Position numbers and translations under genes: made by a program. Positions 17,743 through 27,153 of a stretch of 64,000 nucleotides of DNA are shown piece after piece. The notes under the pieces were generated by a model. The model saw only the letters and a program-made list of their open reading frames with translations. It had not been told where the DNA came from and did no database searches. Each line of letters starts with the position of its first letter. Position 1 is the stretch's first letter. This DNA is from Actinomadura luteofluorescens (GTDB taxonomy: Bacteria > Actinomycetota > Actinomycetes > Streptosporangiales > Streptosporangiaceae), in NCBI RefSeq assembly GCF_013409365.1, contig NZ_JACCBA010000001.1:9052001-9116000 (forward strand). The letters are read 5' to 3'.

Positions 17743-18580
17743 GCTGCGCGGCGCCCCCGTGGAGCGGCTGGCCACCGGTTGGGACAACACCGTCTTCCTC
17801 GTCGGCGGGGACTGGGTGTTCCGCTTCCCGCGCCGGCGGATGGCGATCGGCGGGGTCGAGCGCGAGATCGCGGTGCTGCCCGTCCTCGCGCCCCGGCTGC
17901 CGCTGCCGGTGCCCGTGCCGCGTTTCGTCGGGGGGCCGTCGGACGACTTCCCTTGGCCGTTCTGGGGCGCGCGGCGCATCCCGGGCCGCGAACTCGCCGA
18001 CGTGCGGCCGCCGGACGGGGACCGGGTCGTGCTCGCCGCCGAGACCGGGGCCTTCCTGCGGGCCCTGCACGATCCGGCCCTGGCCCGGGAGGCGGGGAAG
18101 GGCCTGCCGGTCGATCCGATGGGGCGCGCCGACCCCGCCGAACGCGCGTCGCGCACCCACGGCCGCCTGGACGCGATCGCCGCGCGAGGGGTGTGGGAAC
18201 GGGACCCGGCCGTCGGTGAGTTCCTGGCCGCGGCCCAAGGCTGGGCCGCGCCGGGCGGGGAACCGGTGCTCGTCCACGGAGATCTGCACGTCCGGCACCT
18301 CCTGCTCACCCCCGGCGGGCGGGCTGCGGGAGTGATCGACTGGGGGGACGTCTGCCTCGGCGCACCGGCCGTCGACCTGTCGCTGGCCTACGCGGGGTTC
18401 GAGGGCGCCGCGCGGGAGGCGTTCCTCGCGGAGTACGGGCCGGTGCCGGGGGAGCAGGAGGCCGCCGCGCGCACCCTGGCGCTGAACCTCAGCGCGACGC
18501 TGGCCGAGTACGCCGCGTCGACCGGGCGGGAGGCGCTGCTCGCCGAGACCATCGCCGGGATCGGCCGGGCCCTCAGCTGA
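17663..18580 (+). CDS. APH-family phosphotransferase
   Basis: The 305-residue protein is kinase-like: an N-lobe TGWDNTVFLVGGDWVFRFPRR with the ATP-binding lysine region replaced by Arg, the catalytic loop VLVHGDLHVRHLL, and the metal-binding VIDWGDVCLG. It belongs to the aminoglycoside-phosphotransferase/choline-kinase superfamily. True resistance cannot be claimed from these motifs, since many members phosphorylate other small molecules. It starts at GTG 17663 inside the 3' end of the EamA gene (80-base overlap), so the two are probably cotranscribed. The 3' end overlaps the MEDS gene by eight bases. Confidence 0.87.
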   Translation: MTTPEWAPEHEATPELASALIGRRFPELRGAPVERLATGWDNTVFLVGGDWVFRFPRRRMAIGGVEREIAVLPVLAPRLPLPVPVPRFVGGPSDDFPWPFWGARRIPGRELADVRPPDGDRVVLAAETGAFLRALHDPALAREAGKGLPVDPMGRADPAERASRTHGRLDAIAARGVWERDPAVGEFLAAAQGWAAPGGEPVLVHGDLHVRHLLLTPGGRAAGVIDWGDVCLGAPAVDLSLAYAGFEGAAREAFLAEYGPVPGEQEAAARTLALNLSATLAEYAASTGREALLAETIAGIGRALS

Positions 18581-19547
18581 GGCCGGGGCTCTGGGTGCTC
18601 ATGTAGACGCGGATCGTGGTGCCGTCCGGACCGGTGTGGACGCGGACCAGGTCGGCCAGGTGGTTGACCATGAGGATGCCGCGGCCGCCGTTCGGGCTCA
18701 TGTCCGCGGGACGGCGGCCGGCGAGCGGGTCGATGATCGTCCCGGCGTCGCTGACCTCGCAGACCACGTGCCCGTTCTCCGACCAGAGCCGCGCGGTGCC
18801 CGAACCGCCGCCGTGCAGGCAGGAGTTGGCGGCCAGCTCGTTCACGGCGAGTTCGAGGTCGCCGACGGCCCCGGTGCCGAGGCCGAACCGCGCCCCCCAG
18901 TGGCAGGCGAACTCGCGGACGAGGGGGAGCGCGTCGATGTCGAAGGCCATCGCGACCGCCCCGGCCGACTCGGCCGGCTCGGGCAGCGGCAGGTTGTAGC
19001 GGCCGATGACGCGGTGCGGCGCGTAGTCGCCGCTCGGGTGCGGGCCGTACCGGTCGATCACGACCGGATGGGTGGCGCGGGCGTCGGCGATCGCCACCGG
19101 GTCCAGCCGGGCCACGTCGTAGGGGCACAGGATCGTCGCCTCGTGCCCCGCGAAGGCCAGGTTGATCAGCGCCTCGTGCTGGGCGCAGGCGGGGTACTCG
19201 GTCGCCGAGCGGCCGGGCCAGACCGGCTCGCCGATGATCCGCACCCGGCCTCCGGCGTGCCGGTCGGCGAAGTGCCGCAGCACCCCCGGGATGATCCGTC
19301 CGGGGTTGCGGCCCGCCTCCGCCATGTCGACCCAGGTCACCTGGCCGGCCGCCGCGCCGAGGGCGCCCTTCAGCTGGGCCGTGCGGGGGCCGGGGACCGC
19401 CACGGCCACCGGCTCGCCCGCGTCGAGGCCGGCGCGGACGAACGGCACCGTGCCCGCGAGGTACTCCGAGTCGCCGCGGTAGAAGAGCGCGGGGTGGACG
19501 AACGCGTCCTCGCGTGCCACGCCCGTTCCGCCGGGCCTGAGGCTCAT
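18573..19547 (-). CDS. MEDS-domain sensor with anti-sigma-type HATPase
   Basis: From ATG 19547 the product has 324 residues. Residues ~10-175 form a MEDS (DcmR-like sensory) domain: HPALFYRGDSEYLAGTVPFVRAGL and the LCPYDVARLD ending. Residues ~190-320 form an RsbW-like ATPase with N-box ELAVNELAANSCLHGG and G-box GGRGILMVNHLAD. There is no phospho-acceptor His domain. Such proteins are predicted to act as serine kinases on anti-anti-sigma factors or to bind sigma factors. A sigma-B-like promoter lies at 19677-19702, agreeing with a role in the general stress circuit. The partner STAS protein or sigma factor is not in the window. Confidence 0.88.
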   Translation of the reverse strand: MSLRPGGTGVAREDAFVHPALFYRGDSEYLAGTVPFVRAGLDAGEPVAVAVPGPRTAQLKGALGAAAGQVTWVDMAEAGRNPGRIIPGVLRHFADRHAGGRVRIIGEPVWPGRSATEYPACAQHEALINLAFAGHEATILCPYDVARLDPVAIADARATHPVVIDRYGPHPSGDYAPHRVIGRYNLPLPEPAESAGAVAMAFDIDALPLVREFACHWGARFGLGTGAVGDLELAVNELAANSCLHGGGSGTARLWSENGHVVCEVSDAGTIIDPLAGRRPADMSPNGGRGILMVNHLADLVRVHTGPDGTTIRVYMSTQSPGLS

Positions 19548-19676
19548 CGTTCGGTCGCTCCGTCCGGTGCCGCCGTCTCGTGCATTCGACCGAGAATACG
19601 CGCAGGAAGGAAGCCGTACGAGCAGGGCCATGCGGACATCCCCCGAGGTCAGCCGATCTGATCTTCCGATCCAGCG

Positions 19677-19702
19677 GTACCCGCGAGGCGCCCTCTGAAA
19701 AC
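19677..19702 (-). promoter_or_regulatory. Sigma-B-like stress promoter
   Basis: On the minus strand the elements are GTTT (19699-19702), a 16-base spacer and GGGTAC (19677-19682). This matches the actinomycete sigma-B class consensus GTTT-N14-16-GGGTAY. It points to the MEDS-HATPase gene, whose ATG is 130 bases downstream. The rest of 19548-19773 shows no gene. Confidence 0.6.
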
Positions 19703-19773
19703 AGACAATATCCGGACCAATCGCGCCCGGGGCCGCCGCGCCGCCCGCCCGCCACCATGTGACCGGGAGGTCA

Positions 19774-20862
19774 TCAGCCGGGCAGGAGGACCGCGTCGAC
19801 GACGTCGGTCAGCCGCCCGCGCACGCGGTAGGCGGCGCGCTGCCGCTCCGCGCCCGTCCCGCCGGCGGCGGCCAGGCGCCGCACCCCGCGGGCGACGGCG
19901 GCGAGGTCGCCGGTGCCGCGCAGCGCGGGCAGCACGTGCGCGAGCAGTTCCCCGGCCAGCTCGCCGAAGCTCGCGGACCGTCCCGTGCGCACGTCCAGGC
20001 CCCGCCCGCCCAGACCGTGCCGCGCCGCGAGCCAGTAGGCCGCGCGCAGCATCTCGGGGGGCGGTTCGGGCGCCCGCTCGCCGGCGTCCACCGCGTCGGA
20101 CGACACCTGCACCAGTGCCCGGACCAGCGCGGCGAACTCCGACGCCTCGCCGGCCGTCGGGGCGACGTCCGCGAGCCGGACCTCGATCGTGGGCAGCCGC
20201 GCCGACGGCCGGACGTCCCAGAAGATCGTCCCGGAGTCCATGAGGGCGCCGCATTCGAGCAGCGCCCCGACGAGGTCGTCGTAGTGGCCGGCCGACGCGA
20301 AGTAGGGCGGAGGCCCCGCCACCGGCCACCGCGCCCAGGTCAGCGCCCGCCAGCAGGCGTGGCCGGTGTCGCGTCCCGCCCAGTACGGCGAGTTCGCCGC
20401 CAGGGCCAGCAGCGTCGGCAGCCAGGGGCGCAGGTGGTTGCTGACCTGGACGGCGCGCTCGCGGTCCGGCATCTCGACGTGCACGTGGCACGAGCAGATG
20501 CTCTGCTCGTCGTCCAGGCCGCGGTAGACGGCGAGGCTCTCGGCGTAGCGGGCGCCGCGCTCGATCGGGGCCGGCACGAGGTCCCCGAGCACGGGGGTCC
20601 CGGTCGCCGCGAGCCGGACGCCCTCGGCCGCCGCGGCGGCGGCCATCACCGCCCGCATCGAGCGGACCTGCTCGGCGAGCTTGTCCAGGTCGTCGCACGG
20701 GGAGGTCTTGGCCTCGGCGAGGTAGGCGACCAGCTCGGTCGAGGCGCGCTCGCCCAGCGCCGCGCCCGCCCGGCGCACCACGGCGGCGGCACGGGGGACG
20801 ACCTCCCGGGAGACGGGATCGACGACGAAGTACTCTTCCTCGATTCCGAATCGCAGGGCCAT
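19774..20862 (-). CDS. Carboxylate-amine ligase, glutamate-cysteine ligase 2 (YbdK) family
   Basis: The 362-residue enzyme begins FGIEEEYFVVDPVSREV, the GCS2 signature with the metal-binding acidic cluster. It continues with the SICSCHVHVEMPDRE motif and TIEVRLADVAPT. YbdK enzymes join glutamate and cysteine in vitro. In actinomycetes, which use mycothiol, their physiological product is unclear. The gene has its own 166-base upstream region (20863-21028), shared with the divergent small membrane protein. Confidence 0.92.
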   Translation of the reverse strand: MALRFGIEEEYFVVDPVSREVVPRAAAVVRRAGAALGERASTELVAYLAEAKTSPCDDLDKLAEQVRSMRAVMAAAAAAEGVRLAATGTPVLGDLVPAPIERGARYAESLAVYRGLDDEQSICSCHVHVEMPDRERAVQVSNHLRPWLPTLLALAANSPYWAGRDTGHACWRALTWARWPVAGPPPYFASAGHYDDLVGALLECGALMDSGTIFWDVRPSARLPTIEVRLADVAPTAGEASEFAALVRALVQVSSDAVDAGERAPEPPPEMLRAAYWLAARHGLGGRGLDVRTGRSASFGELAGELLAHVLPALRGTGDLAAVARGVRRLAAAGGTGAERQRAAYRVRGRLTDVVDAVLLPG

Positions 20863-21028
20863 CCCACCACCTCGGGCTCGGGCCTTCGAAGCTACGTCGC
20901 CGCGGCGCCGCGCGCACCTGCCGGGCGGTCCGGAATAGGCGTAAAGGGATCTCTTTGACCTCTTTTGACCCTGCGCCCAGCGGGCACTGGCCCCGGAGAC
21001 CCGGTGGAAGGAAAGGGGGTGAGATCAG

Positions 21029-21157
21029 ATGCCCGGATCGACTCCCGTCGGCGTGCTCCTCATCCTGCTCGCCGTCGCCGTGTTCGTCCTGGCGGGGCTG
21101 TTCTACCTCGGCGACAAGCGCGACGGCCCGCCCAACGGCTCGGACCGCGGCCGCTGA
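21029..21157 (+). CDS. Very small single-span membrane protein
   Basis: A 42-residue product starts at ATG 21029 behind a strong AAGGAAAGGGGG ribosome site. It consists of a hydrophobic helix (VGVLLILLAVAVFVLAGLFYL) followed by a short polar tail (GDKRDGPPNGSDRGR). It has no recognised family. The ribosome site and clean membrane-anchor design make it more convincing than its length suggests. Confidence 0.6.
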   Translation: MPGSTPVGVLLILLAVAVFVLAGLFYLGDKRDGPPNGSDRGR

Positions 21158-21197
21158 GACGGGCCGTCGGCGCGTGCCGCGCGGGCCCTCGGGTTCC

Positions 21198-21380
21198 TCA
21201 GGGGCCGGGGTCCACGAAGTACATCGACAGCGCGATGAGGTGCGTGACGACGACCACGCCGATGCCGAAGAAGAACAGCATCTTGGCGGGGCCGTGCGGG
21301 AAGACGGTGCCCGGCTTGAGCGGTCCGCGCTCGCGCTGCCGCGCGGCGATCCGCTCCTCGATCGGAGGCCGGCCGAACAT
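21198..21380 (-). CDS. Small membrane protein of unknown function
   Basis: The 60-residue product has a basic N-terminal half (PPIEERIAARQRERGPLKPG) and one C-terminal helix (MLFFFGIGVVVVTHLIALSMYF). The ATG at 21380 lies two bases after the stop of the HGxxPAAW-like gene, so the two form an operon. The conserved look and operon position support it as real. I cannot assign a function. Confidence 0.65.
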   Translation of the reverse strand: MFGRPPIEERIAARQRERGPLKPGTVFPHGPAKMLFFFGIGVVVVTHLIALSMYFVDPGP

Positions 21381-21382
21381 CG

Positions 21383-21592
21383 CTAGCCCCGGGGCTCGTC
21401 GACCACGACGTCGGTCATGATGTCGACGGCGAGCGCGATGATGCCGCCGATCGCGACGACCGCGGCGCCCACTCCGAACACGATCCAGTCCGGGCCCAGG
21501 GTGATGCCGACGCCGCCGATGGCGAAACCGATGAAGATGATGGCCACGGCGACCCAGGACTTGGGGCGCCCGGCGTGGCTGCCAGTCGACAT
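21383..21592 (-). CDS. HGxxPAAW-like small membrane protein
   Basis: The 69-residue product begins MSTGSHAGRPKSWVAV and has two hydrophobic helices (AVAIIFIGFAIGGVGITLG and IVFGVGAAVVAIGGIIALAV). This matches the layout of the actinobacterial HGxxPAAW family, although the motif here reads HAGRPKSW. The start at 21592 is chosen for its AGAGGAAAG ribosome site; the longer frame to 21682 is Arg-rich. It is first in a two-gene unit with the 60-residue protein. Function is unknown in the family. Confidence 0.7.
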   Translation of the reverse strand: MSTGSHAGRPKSWVAVAIIFIGFAIGGVGITLGPDWIVFGVGAAVVAIGGIIALAVDIMTDVVVDEPRG

Positions 21593-21687
21593 GCGTTCGT
21601 CTTTCCTCTTCGTGGTTCGGCGGTCGGGCGGGATTCGGGGGATGGGGCTACGACGCCGAACTCTAGCAACGCCCCTAGCCACGGGGC

Positions 21688-21705
21688 CTTCGGGGGTACC
21701 CGAAG
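21688..21705. terminator. Hairpin downstream of acyl-CoA dehydrogenase
   Basis: CTTCGGG (21688-21694) pairs with CCCGAAG (21699-21705) around a 4-base loop. It lies 44 bases beyond the stop of the minus-strand acyl-CoA dehydrogenase and could separate it from the small membrane genes. Confidence 0.45.
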
Positions 21706-21748
21706 ATCGCCCCGTGGCCGGGGAGCGGCCGCCGCGGGGCGGGACGGA

Positions 21749-22927
21749 TCAGACGAAAGCCCCCATACCGGTCGCCGCGCGCCCGACGATCAGCGTGTTG
21801 ATCTCCCGGGTGCCCTCGTAGGAGTAGAGCGCCTCGGCGTCGGCGACGAACCGGCCGATGCCGTAGTCCAGGACGATCCCGTTGCCCGCCATCAGCTCGC
21901 GCGCCCAGCCGACCGCCTCGCGCATGCGGCTGGTGCAGTAGGCCTTGGCGAGCGCGGAGTGCTCGTCGCGGTAGAGGCCCTCGTCCTGGAGCTGGGCGAG
22001 GCGCACCACCATGCCGAGCGAGGCGGTGGCGTTGCCGAGCATCCTGACCAGGAGGTCCTGGACGAGCTGGAACTTGGCGATCGGCCGCCCGAACTGCTCG
22101 CGCTCCACCGCGTAGTCGCGGGCGATCTCGTAGGCGGCGAGCATCACCCCGACGGCCTGCCAGGCGACGCCGCTGCGGGTCTGGCGCAGGATCGCGGCGG
22201 TGTCGCGGAAGCCGCCGGCCCCGGCCAGCCGGTCGGACTCGGGGACGCGGCAGTCCTCCAGGAGGATGTCGGCGTTCTGCACGGTCCGCAGCGCGATCTT
22301 GTTCTCGATCCGGGTCGCGGTGAACCCGGGCGTGCCCTTGGCGACCACGAACCCCTTCACCTGGTCGTCGGCCTCGTCCCTGGCCCACACGACCGTGTGG
22401 TCGGCGAAGGTGGCGTTGCCGATCCAGCGCTTGGCGCCGTTCAGCACCCAGTGGTCGCCGTCGCGCCGCGCCGTGGTGCGCAGGCCCAGCGCGACGTCCG
22501 AGCCCCCGTCCGGTTCGGTGAGCGCGAACGCGCCGATCCTCTCCATCCGCCCCATCGCGGGGAGCCACCGCTCGCGCTGCTCCGGGGAGCCGCACCGTCC
22601 GATGCTGCCCATCGCGAGCCCGGCGTGCACGCCGAAGAACGTCGCCATGGACGGGTCCACGCGGGCCATGTCCATCGCGAGGAACCCGGTGAGCAGGCTG
22701 CTCGGCTTGTCGCCCGGGCACTCGTCGTAGGCCAGGCCGGCGACGCCGAGCTCCCCGTACTGCGGGATCAGGTCGAACGGAAACTCAGCCCGCGCCCAGC
22801 AGTCGTTGGCGATCGGCGCGACCTTCGCCTCCAGGAAGCCGCGCACCCTCCCGAGGATCTCCTTCTCCCGCCCGTCGAGGAGTTCCTGCATGTGGTAGAG
22901 GTCGCCGGGGAGTGGTTCCAGGGTCAT
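21749..22927 (-). CDS. Acyl-CoA dehydrogenase, glutaryl-CoA dehydrogenase-like
   Basis: From ATG 22927 the product has 392 residues, normal for the family. The FAD-binding motif AFALTEPDGGSDV, the RWIGNATFAD strand and the C-terminal YSYEGTREINTLIVGR (with the catalytic Glu in YEGT) are clear. The sequence is nearest to the glutaryl-CoA dehydrogenase subgroup, but the substrate is not certain. It is divergent from mutA with a 116-base gap. This suggests a link with branched or odd-chain acyl-CoA breakdown, whose product feeds methylmalonyl-CoA. Confidence 0.9.
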   Translation of the reverse strand: MTLEPLPGDLYHMQELLDGREKEILGRVRGFLEAKVAPIANDCWARAEFPFDLIPQYGELGVAGLAYDECPGDKPSSLLTGFLAMDMARVDPSMATFFGVHAGLAMGSIGRCGSPEQRERWLPAMGRMERIGAFALTEPDGGSDVALGLRTTARRDGDHWVLNGAKRWIGNATFADHTVVWARDEADDQVKGFVVAKGTPGFTATRIENKIALRTVQNADILLEDCRVPESDRLAGAGGFRDTAAILRQTRSGVAWQAVGVMLAAYEIARDYAVEREQFGRPIAKFQLVQDLLVRMLGNATASLGMVVRLAQLQDEGLYRDEHSALAKAYCTSRMREAVGWARELMAGNGIVLDYGIGRFVADAEALYSYEGTREINTLIVGRAATGMGAFV

Positions 22928-23030
22928 GACCACCCCCCTTCCCGGACGGCGCACCCCTAACCGGGCGCCCCGCCGCGCGCCGTGTTCTGGTCAGCGGGAC
23001 CCGGTTTCGAGCCGGATTCGGCCGCTCACC

Positions 23031-23036
23031 TACGAT
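23031..23036 (+). promoter_or_regulatory. -10 box implying a leaderless mutA message
   Basis: TACGAT, a good sigma-A-type -10, ends seven bases before the mutA ATG at 23044. Transcription would begin at or next to the start codon, leaving no ribosome site. No cobalamin riboswitch could fit in the 116-base intergenic region. Confidence 0.5.
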
Positions 23037-23043
23037 CCAGGGC

Positions 23044-24867
23044 ATGACGGTGCCGCCTGAGGAACTCGAACTGGCCGCCGCCTTCCCCACGGCCGACCGC
23101 GACCGGTGGCGGGAGATGGTGAAGGGCGTGCTGCGCAAGTCCGGCGCGGCGAGCGAGGACACCCCCCTCGACGAGATCGAGGGCCTGCTGACCCGGGACT
23201 CCTACGACGGAGTGCCGATCGCCGCGCTCTACACGCGCGACGACGCGCCGCCGGGACGTCCCGGGCTGGCCCCCTGCGTGCGCGAGGTGCGCCCCGACGG
23301 CGAGGGCATCGCAGGATGGGACGTCCGGCAGCGGCACGCCCACCCCGACCCCGCCGTCACCCGCGAGGCGATCCTCGCCGACCTGGAGAACGGCGCCACC
23401 TCCGTCTGGCTGCGGCTCGGCGAGGGCGGCCTGCCCGTGGCCGCGCTCCCCGAGGCGCTACGCGGCGTCCTGCTGGACCTGGCCCCCGTGGTCCTGGACG
23501 CGGGAGCGTCCGCGGGCGAGGCCGCGGAGGCGTTCCTGGCCCTGGTCGCCGAGCGCGGGAACGCGGCTGCCGCGTCCGGCAACCTCGGCGCCGACCCGCT
23601 CGGCCTCGCGGCGCGCACCGGCACGCCCGGTTCGCTGGACGAGGCCGCCGCGCTCGCCGTCCGCTGCGTCCGCGAGTTCCCCCGGCTGCGCGCGGTCGTC
23701 GCCGACGGCACCCCCTACCACGACGCGGGCGGCGGCGACGCCGACGAACTGGGCGCCGCGGTCGCCGCCGGCGTCGCGTACCTGCGCGCACTGACCGGCG
23801 CCGGGCTGAGCGTGGACGAGGCGTTCGGGCAGATCGAGTTCCGCCTCGCCGTCAACGCGGACCAGTTCTCCTCCATCGCCAAGCTCCGCGCGGCGCGCCG
23901 CCTGTGGGCCCGGGTGGCGGAGGTCAGCGGCGCCGCCGAGGGCACCGTCGCGCGCGTCCACGCGGTCACCTCGTCGGCGATGATGACGCGGCGCGACCCG
24001 TGGGTGAACATGCTGCGCACCACCATCGCGACGTTCGCCGCCGGGGTCGGCGGCGCGGACGCGGTCACCGTCCAGCCGTTCGACGCCCGGCTCGGCCTGC
24101 CCGACGGCTTCGCCCGCCGCATCGCCCGCAACACCCAGACGCTGCTGCTGGAGGAGTCGAGCCTCGCCCGCGTCGTCGACCCGGCGGGCGGCTCCTGGTA
24201 CGCCGAGAGCCTGACGGAGGGCCTCGCCCAGGCCGCCTGGGCCTGGTTCACCGAGATCGAGCGGGCCGGGGGCCTGGCCGCCGCGCTCGACTCGGGCCTC
24301 GTCGCCCGCCGCCTCGCCGCCACCTGGGAGCGGCGCCGCGAGGACATCGCCCGCCGCAAGGCGCCGCTCACCGGCGTCAGCGAGTTCCCCGACCTCGCGG
24401 AGACGCCGCCGCGGCGCGACCCGGCGCCGCCGGCGCCCGGCGGCGGGCTCCCGGTCGTCACGTACGCGCAGGACTTCGAGGCCCTGCGCGACCGCTCCGA
24501 CGCCCACGCCGAGGCAGCCGGCGCCCGTCCGAAGGTCTTCCTCGCCACGCTCGGGCCGATCGCCGTCCACACGGCGCGCGCGTCGTTCGCCGCCAACCTC
24601 TTCCAGGCGGGCGGGATCGAGACGGTGACGGGCGCCCCCGAGGAGTTCGGGACGTCCGGCGCCGCGGTCGCCTGCATCTGCTCCAGCGACGCCCTCTACG
24701 AGGAGCGGGCCGCGGACGCCGCGCGGGTTCTGCGCGAGGCGGGTGCGGTGAAGGTCTGGCTGGCGGGTAAGGGAACCTACGAGGGGGTCGACGACCGCGT
24801 GCACGCGGGATGCGACGCGATCGAGGTGCTGGAGACCACCCTCCGAGATCTGGGAGTGAACGAATGA
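23044..24867 (+). CDS. mutA: Methylmalonyl-CoA mutase small (beta) subunit
   Basis: The 607-residue chain has the mutase TIM-barrel region with [31 protein letters not shown] and [23 protein letters not shown]. Its B12-binding-like C-terminal domain lacks the DxHxxG histidine, as expected for the non-catalytic subunit. With the large subunit it interconverts methylmalonyl-CoA and succinyl-CoA, joining propionate, odd-chain fatty acid and Val/Ile breakdown to the TCA cycle. Its stop overlaps the mutB start (ATGA), so the two are made in equal amounts. Confidence 0.96.
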   Translation: MTVPPEELELAAAFPTADRDRWREMVKGVLRKSGAASEDTPLDEIEGLLTRDSYDGVPIAALYTRDDAPPGRPGLAPCVREVRPDGEGIAGWDVRQRHAHPDPAVTREAILADLENGATSVWLRLGEGGLPVAALPEALRGVLLDLAPVVLDAGASAGEAAEAFLALVAERGNAAAASGNLGADPLGLAARTGTPGSLDEAAALAVRCVREFPRLRAVVADGTPYHDAGGGDADELGAAVAAGVAYLRALTGAGLSVDEAFGQIEFRLAVNADQFSSIAKLRAARRLWARVAEVSGAAEGTVARVHAVTSSAMMTRRDPWVNMLRTTIATFAAGVGGADAVTVQPFDARLGLPDGFARRIARNTQTLLLEESSLARVVDPAGGSWYAESLTEGLAQAAWAWFTEIERAGGLAAALDSGLVARRLAATWERRREDIARRKAPLTGVSEFPDLAETPPRRDPAPPAPGGGLPVVTYAQDFEALRDRSDAHAEAAGARPKVFLATLGPIAVHTARASFAANLFQAGGIETVTGAPEEFGTSGAAVACICSSDALYEERAADAARVLREAGAVKVWLAGKGTYEGVDDRVHAGCDAIEVLETTLRDLGVNE

Positions 24868-27086
24868 TCCCCGACTTCACCGAGGTCGACCTCGGGACGG
24901 CGCCCCCCGCCGACGAGGCCGCCAAGCGGTGGCGCGCCGCGGTCGAGGGCGCCACCGGCGCCGACCCCGAGGCCCAGACCTGGGACACCCCGGAGGGCAT
25001 CGGCGTCAAGCCCCTCTACACCGGCGATGACCTGGCCGGGCTCGACTTCCTCGGCACCTATCCGGGGATCGCGCCGTTCCTGCGCGGCCCCTACCCGGCG
25101 ATGTACGCGACCCAGCCGTGGACGATCCGGCAGTACGCCGGCTTCTCCACCGCCGAGGAGTCCAACGCCTTCTACCGCCGCAACCTCGCCGCCGGGCAGA
25201 AGGGCCTGTCGGTGGCGTTCGACCTGGCCACGCACCGCGGCTACGACTCCGACCACCCCCGCGTGGCCGGCGACGTGGGCATGGCCGGGGTCGCGATCGA
25301 CTCCATCTACGACATGCGGCAGCTCTTCGACGGCATCCCGCTGGACCGGATGAGCGTGTCGATGACCATGAACGGCGCCGTCCTGCCCGTCCTCGCGCTC
25401 TACATCGCCGCCGCGCAGGAGCAGGGGGTGGAGCCGGAGGCGCTCGCGGGGACCATCCAGAACGACATCCTCAAGGAGTTCATGGTCCGCAACACCTACA
25501 TCTACCCGCCGCAGCCGTCCATGCGGATCATCTCCGACATCTTCGCGTTCACCTCGCAGCGGATGCCGAAGTACAACTCCATCTCGATCTCCGGCTACCA
25601 CATCCAGGAGGCCGGAGCCACCGCCGACCTGGAGCTCGCCTACACGCTCGCCGACGGCGTCGAGTACATCCGCGCCGGCCGCGAGGCGGGCCTCGACATC
25701 GACGCGTTCGCGCCGCGCCTGTCGTTCTTCTGGGCGATCGGGATGAACTTCTTCATGGAGGTCGCCAAGCTCCGCGCCGCGCGGCTGCTGTGGGCGCGGC
25801 TGGTGAAGACGTTCGACCCGCGCAACCCCAAGTCGCTGTCGCTGCGGACGCACTCGCAGACGTCCGGCTGGTCGCTGACCGCGCAGGACGCGTTCAACAA
25901 CGTCGCCCGGACCTGCGTCGAGGCCATGGCCGCCACGCAGGGCCACACCCAGTCCCTGCACACCAACGCGCTGGACGAGGCGCTCGCGCTACCGACCGAC
26001 TTCTCGGCCCGCATCGCCCGCAACACCCAGCTCGTCCTGCAGCAGGAGTCCGGGACGACCCGCACCATCGACCCCTGGGGCGGCAGCGCCTACGTCGAGC
26101 GGCTGACCTACGACCTCGCCCGCCGGGCCTGGGGCCACATCACCGAGGTCGAGCAGGCCGGTGGCATGGCCAAGGCGATCGACGAGGGGCTGCCCAAGCT
26201 GCGCATCGAGGAGGCCGCCGCCCGCACCCAGGCGCGCATCGACTCCGGGCGGCAGCCCGTCATCGGCGTCAACAAGTACCGGCCCGACGTCGAGCAGGAG
26301 ATCGAGGTCCTCAAGGTCGACAACGCCTCCGTGCGCGCGCAGCAGATCGACAAGCTGCGCCGGCTGCGCGAGGAGCGCGACGAGACCGCGACGCGGGGCG
26401 CGCTGGAGGCGCTCACCCGTGCCGCCGAGGCCGCCGAGGACGGCACCCGCCCGCGGGGGCTGGAGCACAACCTGCTCGCCCTCGCCATCGACGCCGCCCG
26501 GGCCAAGGCCACCGTCGGCGAGATCTCCGACGCGCTGGAGAGGGCCTACGGGCGCCACGCGGCGCAGATCCGTACGATCTCCGGTGTGTACCGGGAGGAG
26601 GCGGGACGGGTGACGGGCATCGAGAGGGCGCGCGCCGCGACCGCCGCGTTCGAGGAGGCCGAGGGCCGCCGCCCCCGCATCCTCGTGGCCAAGATGGGGC
26701 AGGACGGACACGACCGCGGCCAGAAGGTGATCGCGACCGGGTTCGCCGACCTCGGCTTCGACGTCGACGTGGGCCCGCTGTTCCAGACCCCCGGCGAGGT
26801 GGCCCTGCAGGCCGTCGAGGCCGACGTGCACATCGTCGGCGTCAACTCGCTCGCCGCCGGCCATCTGACGCTGGTCCCCGCGCTGCGCGAGGAGCTGGCC
26901 GCGCTGGGCCGCGACGACATCATGATCGTCGTCGGCGGCGTCATTCCGCCCGGCGACTTCGAGGAGCTGCGCGCGGCCGGCGCCTCGGCGATCTTCCCGC
27001 CCGGCACGGTCCTGGCGGACGCCGCGGTCGGCCTGCTGGAGGAGCTCACCGCCGCGCTCGGGCACGGCGCGCCCGAGCGCGCCTGA
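24864..27086 (+). CDS. mutB: Methylmalonyl-CoA mutase large (alpha) subunit
   Basis: The 740-residue catalytic subunit shows the substrate barrel ([37 protein letters not shown]) and a complete C-terminal B12-binding domain: DGHDRGQKV with His616 as the lower cobalt ligand, then [10 protein letters not shown] and IVVGGVIPP. The length is typical. It follows mutA by a 4-base overlap and precedes meaB. Cofactor is adenosylcobalamin. No methylmalonyl-CoA epimerase gene is in the window. Confidence 0.97.
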   Translation: MIPDFTEVDLGTAPPADEAAKRWRAAVEGATGADPEAQTWDTPEGIGVKPLYTGDDLAGLDFLGTYPGIAPFLRGPYPAMYATQPWTIRQYAGFSTAEESNAFYRRNLAAGQKGLSVAFDLATHRGYDSDHPRVAGDVGMAGVAIDSIYDMRQLFDGIPLDRMSVSMTMNGAVLPVLALYIAAAQEQGVEPEALAGTIQNDILKEFMVRNTYIYPPQPSMRIISDIFAFTSQRMPKYNSISISGYHIQEAGATADLELAYTLADGVEYIRAGREAGLDIDAFAPRLSFFWAIGMNFFMEVAKLRAARLLWARLVKTFDPRNPKSLSLRTHSQTSGWSLTAQDAFNNVARTCVEAMAATQGHTQSLHTNALDEALALPTDFSARIARNTQLVLQQESGTTRTIDPWGGSAYVERLTYDLARRAWGHITEVEQAGGMAKAIDEGLPKLRIEEAAARTQARIDSGRQPVIGVNKYRPDVEQEIEVLKVDNASVRAQQIDKLRRLREERDETATRGALEALTRAAEAAEDGTRPRGLEHNLLALAIDAARAKATVGEISDALERAYGRHAAQIRTISGVYREEAGRVTGIERARAATAAFEEAEGRRPRILVAKMGQDGHDRGQKVIATGFADLGFDVDVGPLFQTPGEVALQAVEADVHIVGVNSLAAGHLTLVPALREELAALGRDDIMIVVGGVIPPGDFEELRAAGASAIFPPGTVLADAAVGLLEELTAALGHGAPERA

Positions 27087-27153
27087 GGAGCGGGGCGGGA
27101 GTGACGAGGGAAGGCGGCGCCGAGGGGCGCCCGGCGGGCGTGCGGGGAGCGCC

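Noticed and set aside
17663..18580. Antibiotic-resistance gene (aminoglycoside phosphotransferase)
   Set aside because: Only superfamily motifs are present and the context is a transporter/LysR pair; resistance cannot be inferred.
22928..23043. Cobalamin riboswitch before mutA
   Set aside because: The gap is only 116 bases, has no B12-box-like sequence, and the -10 box abuts the ATG.
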